Below are positions 24,701 through 39,700 of a stretch of DNA of 64,000 nucleotides, piece by piece. Source of the DNA: Paraescarpia echinospica. Taxonomy: Eukaryota; Annelida; Polychaeta; Sabellida; Siboglinidae. Location of the stretch: positions 72,648,145 to 72,712,144 of the forward strand of contig CM034531.1 of assembly GCA_020002185.1 (NCBI GenBank), written 5' to 3'. Every line of letters begins with the position of its first letter. Positions within the stretch are counted from its first letter, which is position 1. Made by a program: the position numbers and the translations under genes. The notes under the pieces were generated by a model. It worked only from the letters and a program-made list of their open reading frames with translations. It ran no database searches and had not been told where the DNA came from.

Positions 24701-27700
24701 CTCCATGGTAGCAAATCAGCAACTATGAATCATTGGATATATTTCAGGGTGCTGGATAATGCAGTCACACTTGTTGACAACTTTGTTGCGCTGATGTGAC
24801 AGATTTAAATTTGACAGTGATTTCACCTGGATGTATAATAATTATATTGTCATGAGAGGCAATGTTCTGTACAAGCACTGATTACCATGTGGTAATCACA
24901 GGTGTGACAACACCTTAACATTGACAGGTGTGAACTTTAAATATTATGACATCGTTGCTATAACCACACAGTGGTTAGGCCCTACTGTGGATACTATATT
25001 ACGCGACAATCTTACATTTATTCCCCGGAATATTGCACTTCACGTGAAACGATGGAGGTGACGCAAAAACGAAGAAGCTGTTTCTTCCGTGGCTTTATTC
25101 GCCACATTACCAGCATCTTGCTCCTTTCATGTTTTCTAGCAATCACGGGGGCGGACAGATGGTCAGGGCGACTGTGCTGCGAACTACCCTGGTCTACACC
25201 CTGCCGCAATGCCTGCAACAAGGTAATTACTTTTGTAATTTTATACCTTTGTCGTAATGTGTTTTCGTTAATTGCTTTCAAGTTAGAGTTCCCTCGTCTG
25301 TTGGTTTATTGTGAATCAGGTTAGGGTTAGGGTTAGAGTTCCCTCGTCTGTTGGTTTATTGTGAATCAGGTTAGGGTTAGAGTTCCCTCGTCTGTTGGTT
25401 TATTGTGAATCAGGTTAGGGTTAGGGTTAGAGTTCCCTCGTCTGTTGGTTTATGGTGAATCAGGTTTGTTTATGTTGACATCTGTTGTGAGTTGATAATA
25501 GAGTGTGTACTTAACACTTATACCATCAAAAATGTATTTTTGGTCACTAGATTGGATAACAATGTGAATATTATGAATAGACTTGTGCTGTAATATATAG
25601 CGCTGGACCACATTTGCAGTTCGTTGCCTATTTCAACCGGGGTGACACAACATTTTTTTTAGTCTGTCATGTGATTTCACAAAAAAGTTAATCATATTTG
25701 CACAAACAGACTAGCACGGGTGAACCCTGGCATTCCATAGTAGATACTCAATGTGAGTGGTTTAGGACACTTTCAACACTCAGAATAACGCACCAGTCTT
25801 TCTGTTGTTATTGTTGGCCGAGTTTCTTGAATGAAAACAGTGGACAATGGTTCAATTCAGAACACATCATTTAGTAGTAATAATAATAATACCTACCCTT
25901 TGTATACCTGAACTGAAGTAACGTCTTGGAATGAATATTTTTTAATACATAAAATAACAAGAATTAAATAGGCCTATTTAGCCATAATTATAAGGGCCTG
26001 GTAAGTAATAGATTACACAATTCAGGGCCATAGCAATCTGGGTTGTGAAATCCCATTACGCCACCAAAATGACTGGGCAACAAACTTCTTTACTCTTCGG
26101 TCCATTCTCCAAAAAATTGCATTATTAAGTTTGCTAAAATGTTAGCTGTAAATTTCATGGTAATTTAGTGCAATCAGTCACTCTCCATAGGCCACAGCCC
26201 CACATCCTGGATCACCCAGCAGGAGGTGGGGTCTTTGTGGCTTGTGGTTGCATGCCTGGTTAGGATTTCATTAAAACCAGACACCATGCATGCACTGTGT
26301 AAAAGGGTGAAACAGTAAAAGAGGGCTGTGGCCCACTGATTTTATTTCATATGTGATAATTACATGTGTCTTTTGTGTGTGTGGGTCATTCCACCAAACT
26401 TATGTTCAATTACAAACTATAAAATTTTATGTTTCTAAATAACTTTCGAGAAAGTAAAAAATCATTAAAACAATTTCTGACACCTAGTGAATATAAAATA
26501 TTATACTTTGGTAAATTGTTCAACCACTGAACCTCCCAAAATCTCTATTTTAGTAGTTTTTCTCAACGTTTTACACAGTTGAATTTGTGACATTTTGAAC
26601 CACTGTGATAAGCTTTTATTTAAATCTGATCCATTTGTGACGCATCCTGATATTTCACATATTAAGATAAAAAGTCGAAGCACAATACATTTTCTAAAAA
26701 AATATTTGTTGGATAGGTTATGATTGGTTCATACAACATTGACCAAACATTGGTTGTTAGGTCAGCTACAATTGGTCCAGGTCCAAAACAACTTTTCCAG
26801 ATGTAGGCATCATCAATCCTAGCAAACATTTTGGTTGGTGAATGCAGCAATTGATCCAGCAACAACAATTGTGTGTAACGCCCTGGTGCAGTGGCTAGAG
26901 CTTCGTACCCTTGACTGAGAGAACCCAGGTTTGAATCCTGTGCGGTGGTGTCAAACCTTGGGCAAGTTCGTTCACTATACGTTGCTCCACTTCACTCAGC
27001 TGTGTGAATGAGTACCTGGCTAGAGACATTGGTGGATATTTGTGTACGAATAATCTTCGTGCATTAATTGCAGCGTGGCTGGATGCTTCCCAGAGAAATC
27101 GAGATGGTGTTCGATTTAACAGGTCTGCCAGGGAGTAAAGTGTAAAGCGCTTTGAGCAGTCCTGAGGACTGGATACTGCACTATATAGGAACTTACCTTC
27201 ACCTTTTATTTTTATAAAATAAAGCAAATTATCGCCCATAATTCACAAGTGCTTTATTATTTCCCCATTTCCCACATTCTCCCAGCCACATGGGAGTTCT
27301 TTCTCCCATTTTCCTCAAGTCTTTAGGCTGATCAGTGCAAGCATTAGACTCAGACATGAAGTGGGCTTATCTGAAGCATTAAAAGGTTTCTTGGAGACAG
27401 ACACAAACCATGTGGCTTCCTGTCTCTCTCTGGGCTATACAGGGATAATAATTCCCCATTTACCTCCCATGCAAGCCTAAGGGCAGCTCTGGGATCAGCT
27501 CTATAAAATACTATCCACATGTAACACAAGCAAAACATGTTGGGAGTATAAAAACGGTGCCGATAAATAAGATGGCATTACAGTTTCTTTTGAAAGAACC
27601 AATTTGTGGAAAAAATTCGGACAAACTATGTTGTGCAAAAAAGCTCAGATTAATGAGCTATGAAGTTGGATTTATTAAACAGTTTTGTTTCAAAGCATTA

Positions 27701-30700
27701 GACACCATGTGTAAATTATAAATAGAAGTTTTAGTAAGAAAAAAATAGATGCAGTTAATAATAATACCATGGCTTAACCCTCTCAAGGCCAGATTCATGC
27801 AAATATGTGCCTGTTATTGAATCCTATTAAATCAAGAGAATGTGCTGTGAGTGACTCGTGATATACTCGGGTTGCATGTATGCAAATAAATAAATAATTT
27901 TTGATCCGATTCAAATAACATTTTCACTACATCTGAAGAACTAATTCCTGGTGTAACTAGCCAAGTATGTGACATATGTCAATTTATTACCCAAATATGA
28001 ATTGCTAAAATTTGACAAAAATAAAATACTGAAATAATTGTCAACAATTATTTTTTTATAAATATTTATCATTAATAATGTTCAGAAATTACTATGCTAC
28101 AGAATGGAAAACTAATTAAATGTCTATGGTAAAGAAAACTGAAATAATTCCATTTTTTGTGAGTGCATGTATTTTCAATATTTTATACAAAATGGTGTTC
28201 TTCACAATCATAGCTGTCATCCCGTCTGAACTATTCAGTCAGTGTTATATTTAAAATGCGTAATCATAGTGCAAAACATTCCCTTTGATGGCAGCATTCG
28301 TTATAAACTTGATTAAAAAATCCCATCAAAATCCGAATCACGGGAGTTCGACATACCGACAACATCGACAATTACAAGAAAGCTAAAAAACACCATCTGC
28401 TTCGTCACGCGGTGCAATTAATGCTTGTTAATAACAAAATAGACCGCTCAGAAGTTAGCATTTAATTGTAGAAATCGCCTAAGGATGCATGTTTTGGGAA
28501 TAATTCATGGGTGCTTCCTGTTTATGCCTACAGCAAATGTTAAACTTTAATCTCATTGGCTGAAAATCCCCATTAAAATATTCACTATGTGGCGTAAAAA
28601 AGGGACCGGAAATTGTGTGATGCTGAGTTCGACTACAAAACCGCGTGGTGATTTGCGCTATTTAGCCACGGAAATTTCCAACATTTCTAACTTTTGACGC
28701 TTCCCAGTGAAACTTCAGTATTATTATCTGCTAACTGCTGAAATAAATTGCTGTTATTGGATGACACTGTTTCGCGGTACCAGTTTAAATGTGCCCCTGT
28801 ATTCGGGCGTATTCAGGCGTTCTGGCCATGAGTGGGAGTTGGGTTGATTCGGGCATTCTGACCATGAGAGGGTTAAGAAACAACATTTCTGGGCCATTTT
28901 GTAGATACTTCCATCATTCAAGAGATTGTAGTGATGTGTGAAATTTATTAAAATTAAAGAATTCACTAGAGTTAGCACAATTGCCATTCAGATGGCAAGC
29001 AGACGAGGAAAGTTAGAGGGTCCAACATTTTTGTACAGTATAACTTGCCCTTTGTGTGGTTTCTATTGATGTCGTTTTTAATTATACATTAAGTGTCTTA
29101 GTAGTTATTAACCAATGGAAGACAGCTATTAATGTAACTGCCTTTGAAGTCTTGCTCTTCTTGTAAGTCATATAGAATGGCGCCAAATCTAGTGGCGAGA
29201 TCTTTGCGAGGTTCAGGGGATGCACCATGAAGACGGGCCTGTTGACTTGTCACTGTGGTTCGCGGTCACTACAGGTGTATAATTAAAGAAATTATAAATA
29301 CTGAGCAGAACTGTCCAAGTCGGACCTTCACCTGTCCCAGACGCCATCAGTTTGAGGCTATTGTGGGTCTTATCTTCACGTGGGGAACACTGAGTAAATG
29401 CCACTTGTCTGAAGATATTCCTGACAAATGACCCCATAATGGATGCAGTTTCCCTGCTGGGAATATTCCCAGGTCAGTGACATGACATACACCCACAGTT
29501 GTACTAGCTTACGTCTGCACCTGTTACCGTAGAATACAACTTTCTGGGTCAGAAATGTTTGGGTTAAGGCATCTAGCAAAATGGGAACAGTGATGATCTG
29601 GGTTGTTAACCCAGAAAAGTGTTTTGTCGAATTGTGCCATTCACTTGGTCCTACATACCAAAGTATGTTTAGCCAGTTTAGCATGCAATCAATTGTTTCT
29701 TGAAAAATCTCCTTTAGTAGTATGTTTTATTTGTAATGCAAAATGTCACACTTTTTAAAGAATTTAATGTTAATTCGTTGATCATTTTAGTCCAAATAGT
29801 TTGTGAGAAAACCTGAATTTAAAACAAACAAATAAACGGCGGATGAATTGTAATTATTGAAGTAATTGTAATAATATGACTAAATCTATGGTATGCATAT
29901 ATATGCAAGTACACTGGCACACACACTCTCAACTCACTCACTCACTCACTCACTCACTCACTCACTCACTCACTCACTCACTCACTCACTCACTCACTCA
30001 CTCACTCACAATCAAACCAAGAATTGTATAGGTCAGAGGCAGTGAGGAGCCTGACAAGTCTGGGGTGGTAGTTTTATACTTCATTAAACCTAATCAGTGT
30101 CTATTAGGGCTCCAATTACCCCCCACTGTTTAATGTGACCTGGGGACAGATGTCTGTTCACACTGCTGCCTCCCCAGGCCTGTCATGTGTCACTTGGGGA
30201 TTGTCTTTATTTGGGGTCATTAGTACTCACCTGTCTATCTGTCTTCTGGGTCTCACTCTACATACTTCACACTCCTCTTTACTGTGGTATCCCACTGTCT
30301 GTAGTACACCCATTCTCCTTATATTAATTGCTAACTTTGGACCGTTGTAAGTGCATTCCCAGGCATTGAGGTTCACTCACCTCTTTCTCTGTACATTCAC
30401 ATCCTTCAACCATTGCTGTCTGATCTACCAATTCTATTAAAAAAACATGATAGGTATGTTTGTGTTTATTTACTTAACATGTTTTTGCTATGCTAGCCTT
30501 TACTAGAGTGCCTTTCTCATAGCTGAGATAACTGGGTCAGTCCAACAGATGGCGCCAGTGTATACAAGTGGTTTTTGTTTTTCTTCAACCTTTTTAAGCA
30601 TTGTGGAATAAATCAGATGCAACAAGACTTATTTTTGCAGCCACTAAAAACAAAAGTTTTTGTCCATTATGTTGTCTACCTTTATTCATCCCTTCCTGCC

Positions 30701-33700
30701 AATGCCACTCAGGCTTCATCCAATGAACATTGCATAGCAAGCACAGGAAATGATGATCTGTATTCCAGAGATAATGAAAAAACAGACTTGTGGAATTCTT
30801 CTGAAATACTTATGTGATATATTGCATGGCTGGCACACAGACTTACTGCCATTGGTGGCACTGAGAGTGTTGTGACAGCGCTCATGGGAATGTCGTAACA
30901 TATGCAGTGCATTATTTTTGAGGCGAGCGATTGCTCTCGCTCCATACCGCTCTCGCTCCATACCGCTCGCGCTGATTGCTCATCTAGAGAGCGATTTATC
31001 GCTCGCGTTAATTGCCGTTATCGCTCGCATTACCAGACCTGCTGCATGTGGTGCCCCTTAGTGACAAAATATTTACACCCATTTGTTTGAAAGAAAGTCT
31101 ATTCTTGTGACATAAATTAGTGTTGGGGTCATGGGTGTGCGGCAGTAGCTGTGGTACCCAGCTACCATCCTTCCCGTAAACAAAACAACTTAATCATTAG
31201 CATCATTACACTGCTGTCATTCTCTGTAACATCATCGCCAGTACGTCCTGTCTCAAATGTTTGATCAGCATATAACTTTTCAATCTGTGCCAACGCTTGA
31301 TGTCCCGAATTGACCCGATCGAATTAATCTTGCGTAATGGATACCGCTATGACATGGCTAGCCTCGATTGCATTTTGGCATGACTGGGCAGTGGCGTTAC
31401 CAGACAGACAAACAGGAATGCCACCTGGCAGATAAAAATTAAACTAACAAATCTAAGCAAACATTATACCGTTATTTAAAAAAGTTTATTTAGTGAGTTT
31501 AACATCAGTGATTTGCAAATTATTAGAAAGACTAATTAAATATCACATGGTGGATTTTCTAGTTAAACATAACAAGTAGATATCATCTACTTAGATTTTC
31601 AAAAAGCTTTCGACAAAGTGCCACATCAAAGATTACTACTTTTAAACTAAAGGCCCATGGCAAACGAAATGGTATAATAAACTGGATAGAAAAATGGCTG
31701 ATTGACAGAAGACAACGGGTAGTAGTTGATGGGGAGGCTTCAAACTGGAAATCAGTTTTGAGTGGTGTAGCACAGGGATCAGTACTGGGACATATATTAT
31801 TCTTAATATATATAAACGATTTGGATGATGCAAGGTGTTGAAATTTGCGTTTGATACAACATTGTTTAGATATGATAGAGATAGACAGCATTTACAAGAT
31901 GATCTTGACAGGTTGATAAAATGGTCTGAAAAATGGCAAATGTTCAGTTTTGGGAAGTGTAAGTGCCTCCACACAGGACATGGGAACGAAGATATAGAAT
32001 ACACAATGGGGATTACTGTACTAAGTACTACTGTAAAAGAAAAGGATTTAGGGTTAACCATTAGTGCTGATATGAAGGTTTCAGAGCAGTGCAGAAAAAT
32101 CCTTGGATTAACTAGGCGAAACATAACGTATAAGAAAAAAGAGCTAATAATACCGCTGTACAAAACAATAGTTAGGCCTCATTTAGAATATTGTATACAA
32201 GCGTGGAGGCCATAGAAAGAGTACAGAGGAGAGCAACTAAAATGATACAAAAACTGAGGGATCTTAGTTATGAAATATGCCTAAAAGAATGTGGATTAAC
32301 AACACTAGAGACCAGGAGATTGAGAGGAGATCAGATAGAAGTGTTTAAAATATTGAATGGTTATGAAAATATTGATAGAAATTTTTTTTCAGTTAATAAA
32401 GACAGAAGGACCAGAGGACATGAAGTTACTTTAGTAAAGGAGCAGTGTAGATTAGATATAAGAAAGTTTTCATTCTTACAAAGAACTACATGAATGGAAC
32501 AGATTTTCTCCTGATTGTGTTGGTGTTAGTAGCGTGAATATGTTTAAAAATAAAATTGACACATACCTTAAAAGGGCGGGATACACGTAGATAAAAAAGT
32601 ATTGGACTCTTGATAAGCCAAAAAGCTTCCGTGTCCACCTGCCATCTAGAGTTAATTTTCTGGATGGCTATCTTATTAAATCTTGTTAAATCTAGTTAGC
32701 CCAGGACAGTATTCACAAGTGAAAGTTTCGAAGCATGTTCAAATAGTAAACAATACATCCAGTTTGTAAACAAGCTTCTCCAGCCGAGGCGGGCTGAGTT
32801 AATTGCAATACCCTTTGATATTCAACGATTTCCCATTTCAACACGGCAGACGTCCTGTTACAAATGACAACACCCACTAATCCCAGGTAGAGCAACGGAC
32901 TGCCCTCCTTTAAAACCACTGTGGAGAGAATGATCCAGCAAAAGCTGCATCAGCTGCCGTGCATTGAAGCTATAAGTCAAACCAGACATGTCTCTTGTCT
33001 CCGTGAGCCTTGTGGCATCAGAGGAAACACCTGAGTTCTACCATGTCTCTTGTCTCAGTCATTCTTGTGGCATCATAGGAAACACCTGAGTTCTGCCATG
33101 TCTCTTGTCTCAGTCATTCTTGTGGCATCAGAGGAAACACCTGAGTTCTGCCATGTCTCTTGCTTGTTTGTCTTTGTCTTATATCCTCGGGGCATGAGTT
33201 CACATGAAACCTTTACAGAAAAGCCACTCTGGACACATTATTGCACATGCCAGCTTTGGAAAAGCCTTATGTTAACGGCTATTACAGTTGGTCATCACAT
33301 TCAAATGCACACAAACTTTTAAAGGTACAAATAAGTGTAGTTTTATCATAAACTCATGTTATGTACCTGTAGTATAATTTGTATTTGGTCTACCATATTG
33401 ACCACCCATAAATATTTCAGTGTACCACATGTTATTAAATTATTTTGATTGCTACCTGTTTCATTTGGTTGTTTTGTCTTGAATGTCATGTTTATAACGT
33501 GCATAATTGTATTGGTCAAATTATATTTTTTAAGAATGGCTCATTTATAACAGAAAAAGGTTATAATATATCATGTTATTTTATTATAAAACTTTCTAAC
33601 TTCTAATCTGTTAAAGTGAGATGTTGCATTGTTTTAGGCCCGCTCCAGAAATGACCTGGGTAGAAATTGCCGCTCCATAGCTGAGCCGGCCTTCTTCAAC

Positions 33701-36700
33701 TGTTTGGACAGACAGGATGGTAAGTGTTTGAGTTAAAATTGTATTTATAAAGGACAAAACATGATATATCCCCTTTTTGATATTTCTGTGCTTTGTCCTC
33801 GGAGAATAAATGAAAACTTGTATGTGATATTAGAATATCAGATTCTTTAGAATACAAAATCATAGCGATTGATAGCAAGGGCAGAAATCTTTTTTGTACA
33901 TTTCAATTAAGAAATTTTGCCCCATCAAAGTGACCTGATTTAGTATTTATCATGTTTTGTTCTGAAACCCCTCATGCATGTGTCTGTGACTACATGCCTT
34001 GTGTATCAGGGCAAGTTTAAATTAATTCATACTCGAGGCAAAATACAAAAATGCTTTCAATAGTCAGATTTCAAACTAGGGTGCAGTTACTTATGATTTG
34101 CTCTGCAGGGCAACATGGAAAATTGTATGAACCCCAGTATGACAGGGGTGACTGAGAGAAAGACTAATTGCTGTCATAGTTTAATATTACATTTGTAACA
34201 TTTATTCTAAAATCCTGACTTTATTTCTGTTACTATGGTTTCCATCTTTCTTTCTTGCATACCGTTTCTATCTAGACCTTGTGATAGCAACATTGATGTA
34301 TAAAAAAGGCAGAGCATGTAGATAAATTATCTACCCAGATACAGGAATCGAGAGAAATAGTTTCTCAGAATAAATCCACTGTTTATTTTCACATGTTGGC
34401 GCTTTCCCTATCACAGGAAGTATTTCATGTTTTTATTATCCCACCTACCCAGCCTGTTTGATACTGGGAAATATGTGAGAGTGTTTTGTTAGCCCTTCTG
34501 ATAGCCCTTATCTAACCAGGGCAGTTTTGTTTTACTTCTCCCTCCAAATACCCTTGTTTATGTACCTAGGGGTGGTGTTGTTTTTCCACTTCTTGAATTT
34601 TTCCTGATTATGGAAATATATACTCCATTTTATAATATATGCCAGGAATATTCTTCAATGTCATAAAATAGTGAACATTTGAAATTGTAATATTGTGATG
34701 CCAATATGTTTCTTATTTAGTTCCACATCCAAGTAATTGTTTTGGGTGCTGCCTCAAATTTAGCAGAGTCCCTTGCTGCAAAGCCCAGGAAACTTGTTGT
34801 TGTGCCTAGGAAATTCTAGATAGGCTCATGTTTGTTTTACAAAAAATATTTAGATGAGACAAGCCAAATAATGCAGTTGAATAGGGACCTTTAATTTGAA
34901 CATCCAATTCAGCATTCTAAAATAAATGGCTTGTATCTGGCTCTGAAAAAATGAATTCATAAGCTGATTTTATTGTTAATTTAATCAAGGTACTCATGTT
35001 TTTTGTTAATTAACTCACATACATTAATAATGAAATATCAATTTTAATCCATTAGCATGTTATTTTAACACAGTAGCATTTCTTGTCCGAGAGTGCATTA
35101 GTCATTGAAATACATTTACACTGATAATTAGTTTATGAACAGTAACTTTCTTGGTAGGAAACACATCTCATGATCTAATCAAAATATGATTGTTTTTTAT
35201 TATAGTTTGTATTATAGGAGATTTATATATTTATATTGTATTCAAGTATAAATATATAGAAGTGTTAGAACTCATTCACCAGCGAAACATCAGTGAAGAC
35301 TTTGGGGTCGAAAAGCCAGCATTGTCTCTTCATAAATTATGATGTCCGTTGTAACGACCTGAGAGTAAATCCCATGCCAGGTTAGGAGGTATATATTAGA
35401 ACCATGTCAGAAATAGGCATTGCTTCGAAGGTTATTAATTTGTGCTGTCAATTAGTTTAAATATTTTAATTGTTAGAATATATAGTATAAACATAAATGT
35501 AATAACTTCTACAATTATTTGCAAAAAATATATAAAAACAACAACTATAATTTATAACACATTTGGCATGGTAGAGCATTTGGTGGTCAGTGGTCAGGTC
35601 AAAAGGGCAGATGAAATGTCAAAAGGGCAAGCCAAATTGGTCACCATGTATGCTTGCAGTGTACTTCTCCTAGCACAGGCCTATTACCTTGCTGGGTTGC
35701 CATCTCTTCCAGTCCACCCTAAAACAGTTTTATTGGAAGAAGATAGACCCAGTTATAATGTGTCATCTGGTCTGGCTTTCTTCTACCTGACCAGGTCATT
35801 TCCTATAAGCACAAGTCTAATCTGGGTCCACTGAGATTATGTGACTGAGCACAAGTGGCTGATAATTGAGTGGGGTCTTTTGGGGCCATATAATCTTACA
35901 GTGTCAGTCATGGGGTCATGAGCACTGCCTGAAGTGGCTTACCACAGAATAAACATATGGATGTTTATTTCTTTGGGTAGTATTAGGGGAAGGGCCTATT
36001 TATATAACTCGTTTGTATTCAAATATACAGAGTCTGATAATACAACCTTTTTCTAATGTACTTATGGTTAAATATACAAAGTAAATATAAACATATTTCA
36101 AATCATGTAGAGTTTAATACTGTAATATTAACCGTAGAAGTGACCTCTGAAAATCCTCTGTAGCATACTGTTCCTATAAAAATCATAACTTTGCTAATAT
36201 TTGTTATAAAAATATGAATGAGGTATAATTTTATTGCTAAAGGAATGCATTATTATAATAAAATTATAATAACTATATTACCTACTAAAATAATGGGGAT
36301 TTTACTATCTGAACATCATCCAAATTTTTTTTCAAAAAACAACTTTCATCATGCTGCCAGATAATTACTGAGTGGCTGAACGCGCTACATCCAGCGATAC
36401 AAATGTAGCAATGTATGTTAGCTGCCAAATAACAAAAAATAAAACAAATCCATTGAGAACTTATATTTTTATGATTTTTTTCCGACATAAAAATAGGTCG
36501 AATCTAGCAGGTTGATCATACCGTGCTCCTTACCGTTGTAACCCACGCACTCGCCCGGATAAATATCGCGCAGCTAATTTGTTGAATTTTCACATAAAAA
36601 AACAAAAAAACACCCCAAAGTCGTTCTAACTATCTGAACGAGTATAATAACCTTATTTATGAATACTGTCATGCATTTTGTCGAAATATTGATGCAGAAA

Positions 36701-39700
36701 CTTGAGATAATCCGAAGTAAACATTCGAAGTGGATAAGTTGCCAAATATCGCTCCGCCATTTAGTTTTCGACTTTTGTTTTGGAGGGCTGATGACGCTAC
36801 ATTTGAAACCATGGTTCTGATTCGCTGAATTACGTCAGCCCACTGATGTAATTTTTGGCAGATCGGCCAATGACAGAGCTTTCCATCAATACCACGTGTG
36901 CGGGGGTCTAGGCTTTATGAATGGATGTGTAAATTCAGTACGGACGAAGTAGTAAACTCACCAAAATGTGGGTGTCAACCGCGTCACATGTTTTGTAAGG
37001 TAGATTGTGAATAGCTGGCATTGAATCTGCTCATGAATAAATATACACAATCTCAAAAAATCTGTCAGCTATCCATATATACCAAATGTTCGTGTGTCAG
37101 TTGCACTGATGGAAATGAAAATTGTTACAACATAGGCAGGTACTGTTGGGACAAATTTTTGCCCTGGCCACTCCGAGAGTTAAGGAGGAAGATTATGATG
37201 GTAACATGTTTTATGGGTGTCTGTGTCCCATTTCTCGTGGACTGGTCATGCTACTAGTCTACTGTTCCAATGATAGGGAGATTCTAACTGAGAAATACGG
37301 TGCAGCAGTTTGTGACATTGATTGACAACAATGAACAGATGTATAGAATAGCATCACTCAGGCTGTGGTTGAGATTGACTCTGTGCAGTCTTTTGAGAGG
37401 AAATTAGATTATAAATTGTGGGAAAATCACCCAATTAAATTAGCCCAATAAAATTATACTTTACAGTAAGACTGTTACATGTAAGACTGTTACATGTAAG
37501 ACTGTGGATGGATATTGTTTTGTATAGATATAATGTACATGTGTGGATGGATATTGTTTTGTATAGATATAATGTACATGTATGGATGGTTATTGTTTTG
37601 TATAGATATAGTGTACATGTGTGGATGGATATTGTTTTGTATAGATATAATGTACATGTGTGGATGGATATTGTTTTGTATAGATATAATGTACATGTGT
37701 GGATGAATATTGTTTTGTATAGATATAGTGTACATGTATGGATGGATATTGTTTTGTATAGATATAATGTACATGTGTGGATGGATATTGTTTTGTATAG
37801 ATATAGTGTACATGTGTGGATGCATATTGTTTTGTATAGATATAATGTACATGTGTGGATGGATATTGTTTTGTATAGATATAGTGTACATGTGTGGATG
37901 GATATTGTTTTGTATAGATATAGTGTACATGTGTGGATGGATATTGTTTTGTATAGATATAGTGTACATGTGTGGATGGATATTGTTTTGTATAGATATA
38001 GTGTACATGTGTGGATGGATATTGTTTTGTATAGATATAGTGTACATGTATGGATGGATATTGTTTTGTATAGATATAATGTACAAGTATGGATGGATAT
38101 TGTTTTGTATAGATATAGTGCACATGTATGGATGGATATTGTTTTGTATAGATATAATGTACATGTGTGGATGGATATTGTTTTGTATAGATATAGTGTA
38201 CATGTATGGATGGATATTGTTTTGTATAGATATAATGTACATGTGTGGATGGATATTGTTTTGTATAGATATAGTGTACATGTATGGATGGATATTGTTT
38301 TGTATAGATATAGTGTACATGTATGGATGGATATTGTTTTGTATAGATATAGTGTACATGTGTGGATGGATATTGTTTTGTATAGATATAATGTACATGT
38401 GTGGATGGATATTGTTTTGTATAGATATAGTGTACATGTATGGATGGATATTGTTTTGTATAGATATAATGTACATGTATGGAAGGATATTGTTTTGTAT
38501 AGATATAGTGTACATGTATGGATGGATATTGTTTTGTATAGATATAGTGTACATGTATGGATGGATATTGTTTTGTATAGATATAATGTACATGTATGGA
38601 TGGATATTGTTTTGTATAGATATAGTGTACATGTATGGATGGATATTGTTTTGTATAGATATAGTGTACATGTATGGATGGATATTGTTTTGTATAGACA
38701 TAGTGTACATGTGTGGATGGATATTGTTTTGTATAGATATAGTGTACATGTATGGATGGATATTGTTTTGTATAGATATAGTTTACATGTATGGATGGAT
38801 ATTGTTTTGTATAGATATAGTGTACATGTATGGATGGATATTGTTTTGTATAGATATAATGTACATGTATGGATGGATATTGTTTTGTATAGATATAATG
38901 TACATGTATGGATGGATATTGTTTTGTATAGATATGAACGGACTGCACTTTGTTCGTCAAGAGTTGAAAGGTTGAAAGTTGATGATGATATGGTACGGTG
39001 CTCGACTAAAGCTTATAAACAATGTCAACAACAGGCAAGGGGTAGGCTAGGCACAAGGGTATTGATTAGACTGTTCTCACTGTCCAATCATCAATGTAAG
39101 ATCTGAATTAAATAACTCCATTAATTTTGGGCCTTTGTTCTGTTTGTTGTCCACGCAGCTGTTGACTCTGTTCGGGTGCATCCTGGAGCAAACCGGAGTG
39201 GTATTTGGGCCTCAAAATGCGCTAAGCCTAAGACGCAATATTTTTGCAGCGTAAATATGCCTAGGATAATGTAGAATGATTTAATTATTGCATCAATGTG
39301 TCAAATTTGTGCAAAACTATAGTTAACAACGACAAAATCGAGGTGGGTCCGCATTCTACACAAGTGCCCCTCAATTTTCTAAGATTTCTCAGAGACGTTT
39401 TGTATGCATCTTTTGGGCACATGCGGCAAAAAAGTATGCAGCATTCCAGCATACAATGCATCATTGACACGTTTCCTGCTCCAAGGGAATCGCTGAAATT
39501 GTTTTAAATATTAATTAATTCAGTGTTGAAATGGCCTGTAAAAATTCAGTTAGCTAGTGAAAATCATTGTAAAAAAGGTGTGACTTTCTCAGCAGTTTGG
39601 TTAACTACTTTGCCAGCAACCAGTCTATCCCATTGACGCCAACTGGGAGTGATAGGCTTTCCATCCATGTCCTTCACAAGTTGACAGCTCCCATCCAGTA

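Noticed and set aside
21560..24900. Possible decayed large retroelement or gene in the less AT-rich part of intron 1
   Set aside because: No terminal repeats, protease/RT motifs or consistent frame were visible.
26884..26945. tRNA gene
   Set aside because: A and B boxes are present, but the cloverleaf is not maintained and the body continues as a SINE.
35275..35340. Penelope/hammerhead-like motif GTGAAGACTTTGGGGTCGAAA
   Set aside because: The CUGANGA core is not intact and no flanking helices were found.
36490..37330. GC-richer block with overlapping short frames (KEEDYDGNMFYGC) as a nested gene
   Set aside because: No domain, no consistent frame and no splice structure could be supported.
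37490..39106. Open frames of 419-532 codons on both strands that look like repetitive proteins
   Set aside because: They arise because the 39-bp unit has no stop in several frames. They lie in an intron, and opposite strands are equally open.
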